Source of the DNA: Microcaldota archaeon
GTDB lineage: Archaea > Micrarchaeota > Micrarchaeia > Anstonellales > Bilamarchaeaceae
DNA length: 6,696 nucleotides
Assembly: GCA_030668565.1 (NCBI GenBank)
Contig: DAOVFD010000057.1
Location: forward strand, 1-6,696
Direction of reading: 5' to 3'
Made by a program: the position numbers and the translations under genes
Shown here: positions 4,613-6,696 of the stretch, in pieces
Layout of the letters: each line of letters starts with the position of its first letter
How positions within the stretch are numbered: the stretch's first letter is position 1
The notes under the pieces: generated by a model
The model's input: the letters and a program-made list of their open reading frames with translations, nothing else
Database searches by the model: none
What the model was told of the DNA's origin: nothing

Positions 4613-5704
4613 ATGTTTTCATTATGCAAATTCTGTAATGCTGCAAACGGAAACAGATTTCCTGAAGGCGAGTGCCATATATGCAGCGGTAAATTCGGAA
4701 AGATTGATGAGCTTATCAGCAGGGCGGCTGAAGGCATAAATTCCAGTTTTTCTGTTTCAACCAGGATACCCAGAAAATGGCTTGCAAAAGAGGAACTTCT
4801 ATGGGATTTTAATCTTGAAGGGGCAGAGAGCATAAAGACCCATATAAACCGTTACATCAACCGCGAATTGAATAAGAAAACGGGAATGAATTTTGGGCAG
4901 GAGATGGATGTAAGGATTATTTTCGATATTGATAAAGGTGAGGTGACTTTTGAACCTAATGAACTTTTTATCTTTGGAAGATACCAGAAGCTTGTTCCGG
5001 GGATATCACAGACAAGATGGCTTTGCAGGGACTGTAATGGCAAGGGATGCAGGAAATGTTCCGGAAAAGGGAAGAGGTACTATTCTCTTGAAGAAGAGAT
5101 TGGAGAGATTATGAAGAAAGAATCCAATGCTGAAGATTATACCCTACATGCTTCTGGAAGAGAGGATATTGATGTCATAACAAGCGGGGAAAGGCCTTTT
5201 GTGATGGCTCTTGTCAAGGCAAAAAACAGGAAGCCTGACCTGAAAAAGATTGAAAAGGAGATAGTAAAAGGGAAAAAAGTAGCTGTGAGTGGTTTGAAAA
5301 TTGTAAAACGAAGCACGGTTGAGCTTGTTGCCTCCTCTCATTTTGACAAGGAGTACGAAGCTGAAGTAGAATTTGAGAAAGAACCGGGTAAAGAGCAGAT
5401 TGATGCTATTTTTTCTCTTGAAGGGAAAACGATAGCTCAGAAAACACCTGAAAGGGTTGCTCACAGGAGAGCCAAGCTTACGAGGAGAAGGAAAATACTC
5501 GGAGTAAAGCTTGTTTCTAAGAAGGAAAAGAAGGCAAAATTCAGGATAAAGACAGAGGCAGGAACCTATATCAAGGAGCTGATTACCGGGGATGCGGGAA
5601 GAACAGAACCCAATTTTTCATCTCTGGCAGGAATGAAAGTTGGTTGTGCTAATCTTGAAGTCCTAAAAATAGAGGATGAGTTTCTGAAAGAGACGATTGG
5701 TTGA
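4613..5704 (+). CDS. pus10: tRNA pseudouridine synthase Pus10
   Basis: Archaeal Pus10 converts U54 and U55 in the TPsiC arm of tRNA to pseudouridine. The 363-residue chain starts with a C-x2-C ... C-x2-C cluster (C5, C8, C21, C24), likely zinc-binding, followed by a THUMP-like region (about 40-125) for tRNA binding. A second four-cysteine element typical of archaeal Pus10 follows (C138, C141, C146, C149, with CNGKGCRKC). The catalytic core begins at HASGREDIDV (179-188); D185 in GRED is the likely catalytic aspartate, by analogy with GRTD of TruA. The C-terminal family block YIKELITGDAGRTEPNFSSL (319-338) is intact. It is slightly shorter than I would expect for the family, but no motif is missing. 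AGTGA at 4602-4606 is a modest ribosome binding site. It is the third gene of the 3947-5704 cluster. No oligo-T tract follows the stop, so some readthrough into the last gene is possible. Confidence 0.95.
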   Translation: MFSLCKFCNAANGNRFPEGECHICSGKFGKIDELISRAAEGINSSFSVSTRIPRKWLAKEELLWDFNLEGAESIKTHINRYINRELNKKTGMNFGQEMDVRIIFDIDKGEVTFEPNELFIFGRYQKLVPGISQTRWLCRDCNGKGCRKCSGKGKRYYSLEEEIGEIMKKESNAEDYTLHASGREDIDVITSGERPFVMALVKAKNRKPDLKKIEKEIVKGKKVAVSGLKIVKRSTVELVASSHFDKEYEAEVEFEKEPGKEQIDAIFSLEGKTIAQKTPERVAHRRAKLTRRRKILGVKLVSKKEKKAKFRIKTEAGTYIKELITGDAGRTEPNFSSLAGMKVGCANLEVLKIEDEFLKETIG

Positions 5705-5722
5705 GTCAAAGAAAAACAAACC

Positions 5723-5730
5723 TTTATAAG
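5723..5730 (+). promoter_or_regulatory. TATA box of the last gene
   Basis: TTTATAAG follows a purine/A-rich BRE-like stretch (GAAAAACAAACC, 5711-5722). Its centre is 27.5 bp from the ATG at 5754, and no Shine-Dalgarno sequence lies between, so a leaderless mRNA is predicted. Confidence 0.6.
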
Positions 5731-5753
5731 AACTTATATACAAAAATACACTT

Positions 5754-6680
5754 ATGGCAACACATTTAGACTCGGTTCGGTTTGACAAATGCAAGTCTGT
5801 TTTCAAGGAACGGGTACTACCAAATTTCCCGCAGACAAAAAGGCGCTTTGAGCGTTACTTTAAACCCTCCTATGAGTTTATACGTACTTTACCTCTGAAT
5901 GGTTATTTCAAAAAACGTTTTTGTAGTAAGCATGAATTTGGTTTTCCGAAACCTCTTTGGAATAGAGTAACCTGGCACTCAAAAGCCAGCCAATTGTTCT
6001 ATCTTTCGTTTGACCTTGAAGTTGCTTTTACAATGCTGGGAATAAAACCATTGACACTAACTGGCATGAATTCGCCATTTTGTTTTTACATCAAAAAATA
6101 TGGAAATCATTTTTTGAGTGATTTGGGGCTTAGAGCGGTTGAACAATCGGACAAAACTTTTGAGGTATTTGATCCAGTTCTTGTTTCATTAATACTATCA
6201 CATGAGCTGAATCAAAATATCAAGCCGGATGACACAGAAAAAGTTTTATGTGGGCTAAAGGGGATTACCTCCAGCGACCTTCTCGGCTATCCTGAAATGT
6301 TACAAGAAGATCGTGGTGAGGCATTCGCCTTAAGGGTATTTAGCGAGGGCGAATTTCACGGTGTTCCCTATAATTGCGGTGATTTAAGTTGTGCAGTGTA
6401 CACGCCTGAGTTAGTCATTCCGTATCTTGAAGCATGGGCTTCCGCCGCAGCGATGGTGGAAGAGATACAAGATCTTGGATCTACTACCAGTTTTGCTTCA
6501 TGGTCGCTTCCTCCGCCAAATCCCCATCAGCCGCTTTCCGAATATAATAAAGAAGAGATCCTTGCGCAAGCATCAATAGAACGACAGTCTCCAACGAACG
6601 AGTGGGTAGTACGCAGAAATATCGCTTCTTCTGCCCCAACGAAGATTAGAAAACTTATTGAAGCTCCAACCAGCACATAA
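5754..6680 (+). CDS. Uncharacterised protein, compositionally unlike its neighbours
   Basis: This is a 308-residue soluble protein that I do not recognise. No signal peptide or membrane segment is evident. The N-terminal third is basic and aromatic (KRRFERYFKPSYEF, FKKRF, WNRVTWHSK), the middle is helical with DPVLVSLILSHELNQN (SHELNQ is not an HExxH metal site), and the C-terminal part has a proline-rich linker (SLPPPNPHQP, 251-260) followed by a Ser/Thr/Ala-rich tail. Six cysteines are spread out (13, 57, 110, 166, 208, 213) without a CxxC pair. Arginine codons are 9 CGN to 6 AGR, whereas psmA uses AGR for all 14, which suggests a different origin. It has its own promoter and a predicted leaderless start. 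Function is unknown; a recently acquired accessory gene is my inference. Confidence 0.78.
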   Translation: MATHLDSVRFDKCKSVFKERVLPNFPQTKRRFERYFKPSYEFIRTLPLNGYFKKRFCSKHEFGFPKPLWNRVTWHSKASQLFYLSFDLEVAFTMLGIKPLTLTGMNSPFCFYIKKYGNHFLSDLGLRAVEQSDKTFEVFDPVLVSLILSHELNQNIKPDDTEKVLCGLKGITSSDLLGYPEMLQEDRGEAFALRVFSEGEFHGVPYNCGDLSCAVYTPELVIPYLEAWASAAAMVEEIQDLGSTTSFASWSLPPPNPHQPLSEYNKEEILAQASIERQSPTNEWVVRRNIASSAPTKIRKLIEAPTST

Positions 6681-6696
6681 AAATGGACTCAGGGGG

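Noticed and set aside
5733..5741. Second TATA-like element (CTTATATAC) before the last gene
   Set aside because: Its centre is only about 17 bp from the ATG at 5754, too close for a productive start. The element at 5723-5730 has the right spacing and a BRE-like flank.
5845..6210. Metalloprotease motif in the last gene (SHELNQN)
   Set aside because: HELNQ lacks the second histidine of HExxH, and no zinc ligand pattern follows.
1..6696. tRNA or rRNA genes, CRISPR array, insertion sequence, attachment site, toxin-antitoxin or defence cassette
   Set aside because: Gaps are all shorter than about 95 bases, and no cloverleaf, repeated spacer pattern, transposase motif or terminal inverted repeat was seen on either strand.

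Overview
The window reads as chromosomal DNA from an AT-rich archaeon. It carries an alpha-type 20S proteasome subunit, an archaeal-type UMP kinase, an archaeal translin-family protein, Pus10 and a tandem Lrp/AsnC regulator. Promoters are TATA-box type, and ribosome binding sites are of the GGTGA kind. The lineage cannot be fixed from this stretch; a euryarchaeal or DPANN-like genome is compatible. Gene density is very high: no gap exceeds about 95 bases, and no RNA gene, CRISPR array, insertion sequence or repeat family was seen.

Layout. At 1-121 there is an AT-rich divergent promoter region between a possible minus-strand gene cut by the window edge and a tandem Lrp/AsnC regulator (122-1120, +). 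It is followed by psmA (1189-1905, +), which meets pyrH (1906-2586, -) tail to tail with no spacer. A palindromic TATA box at 2619-2626 probably serves both pyrH and a translin-family gene (2662-3210, +), whose stop overlaps the start of an acylphosphatase (3207-3487, +). The acylphosphatase is intact only if a single-base shift is made in an A run near 3440. It converges with a minus-strand gene (3484-3885, -) that I read as a possible single cyclin-like (TFB-repeat-like) protein. A second palindromic TATA box (3908-3915) lies between that gene and a plus-strand cluster of two unrecognised small proteins (3947-4261, 4263-4601) and pus10 (4613-5704). The last gene (5754-6680, +) has its own promoter, is not recognisable, and uses arginine codons unlike psmA.

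How it fits together. The content is mostly housekeeping: protein turnover (PsmA), pyrimidine nucleotides (UMP kinase), RNA handling (translin-family protein, Pus10) and transcription control (Lrp-type regulator, possible TFB-like protein). The most informative signals are the promoter/start architecture (a leaderless class with ATG 26-28 bp from the TATA centre, and a class with a very short leader opening at or near GGTGA), two shared palindromic TATA boxes, oligo-T terminators lying inside the lysine-coding tails of convergent neighbours, the broken acylphosphatase frame, and the three or four uncharacterised proteins. I see no convincing defence, mobile or otherwise new multi-gene system.
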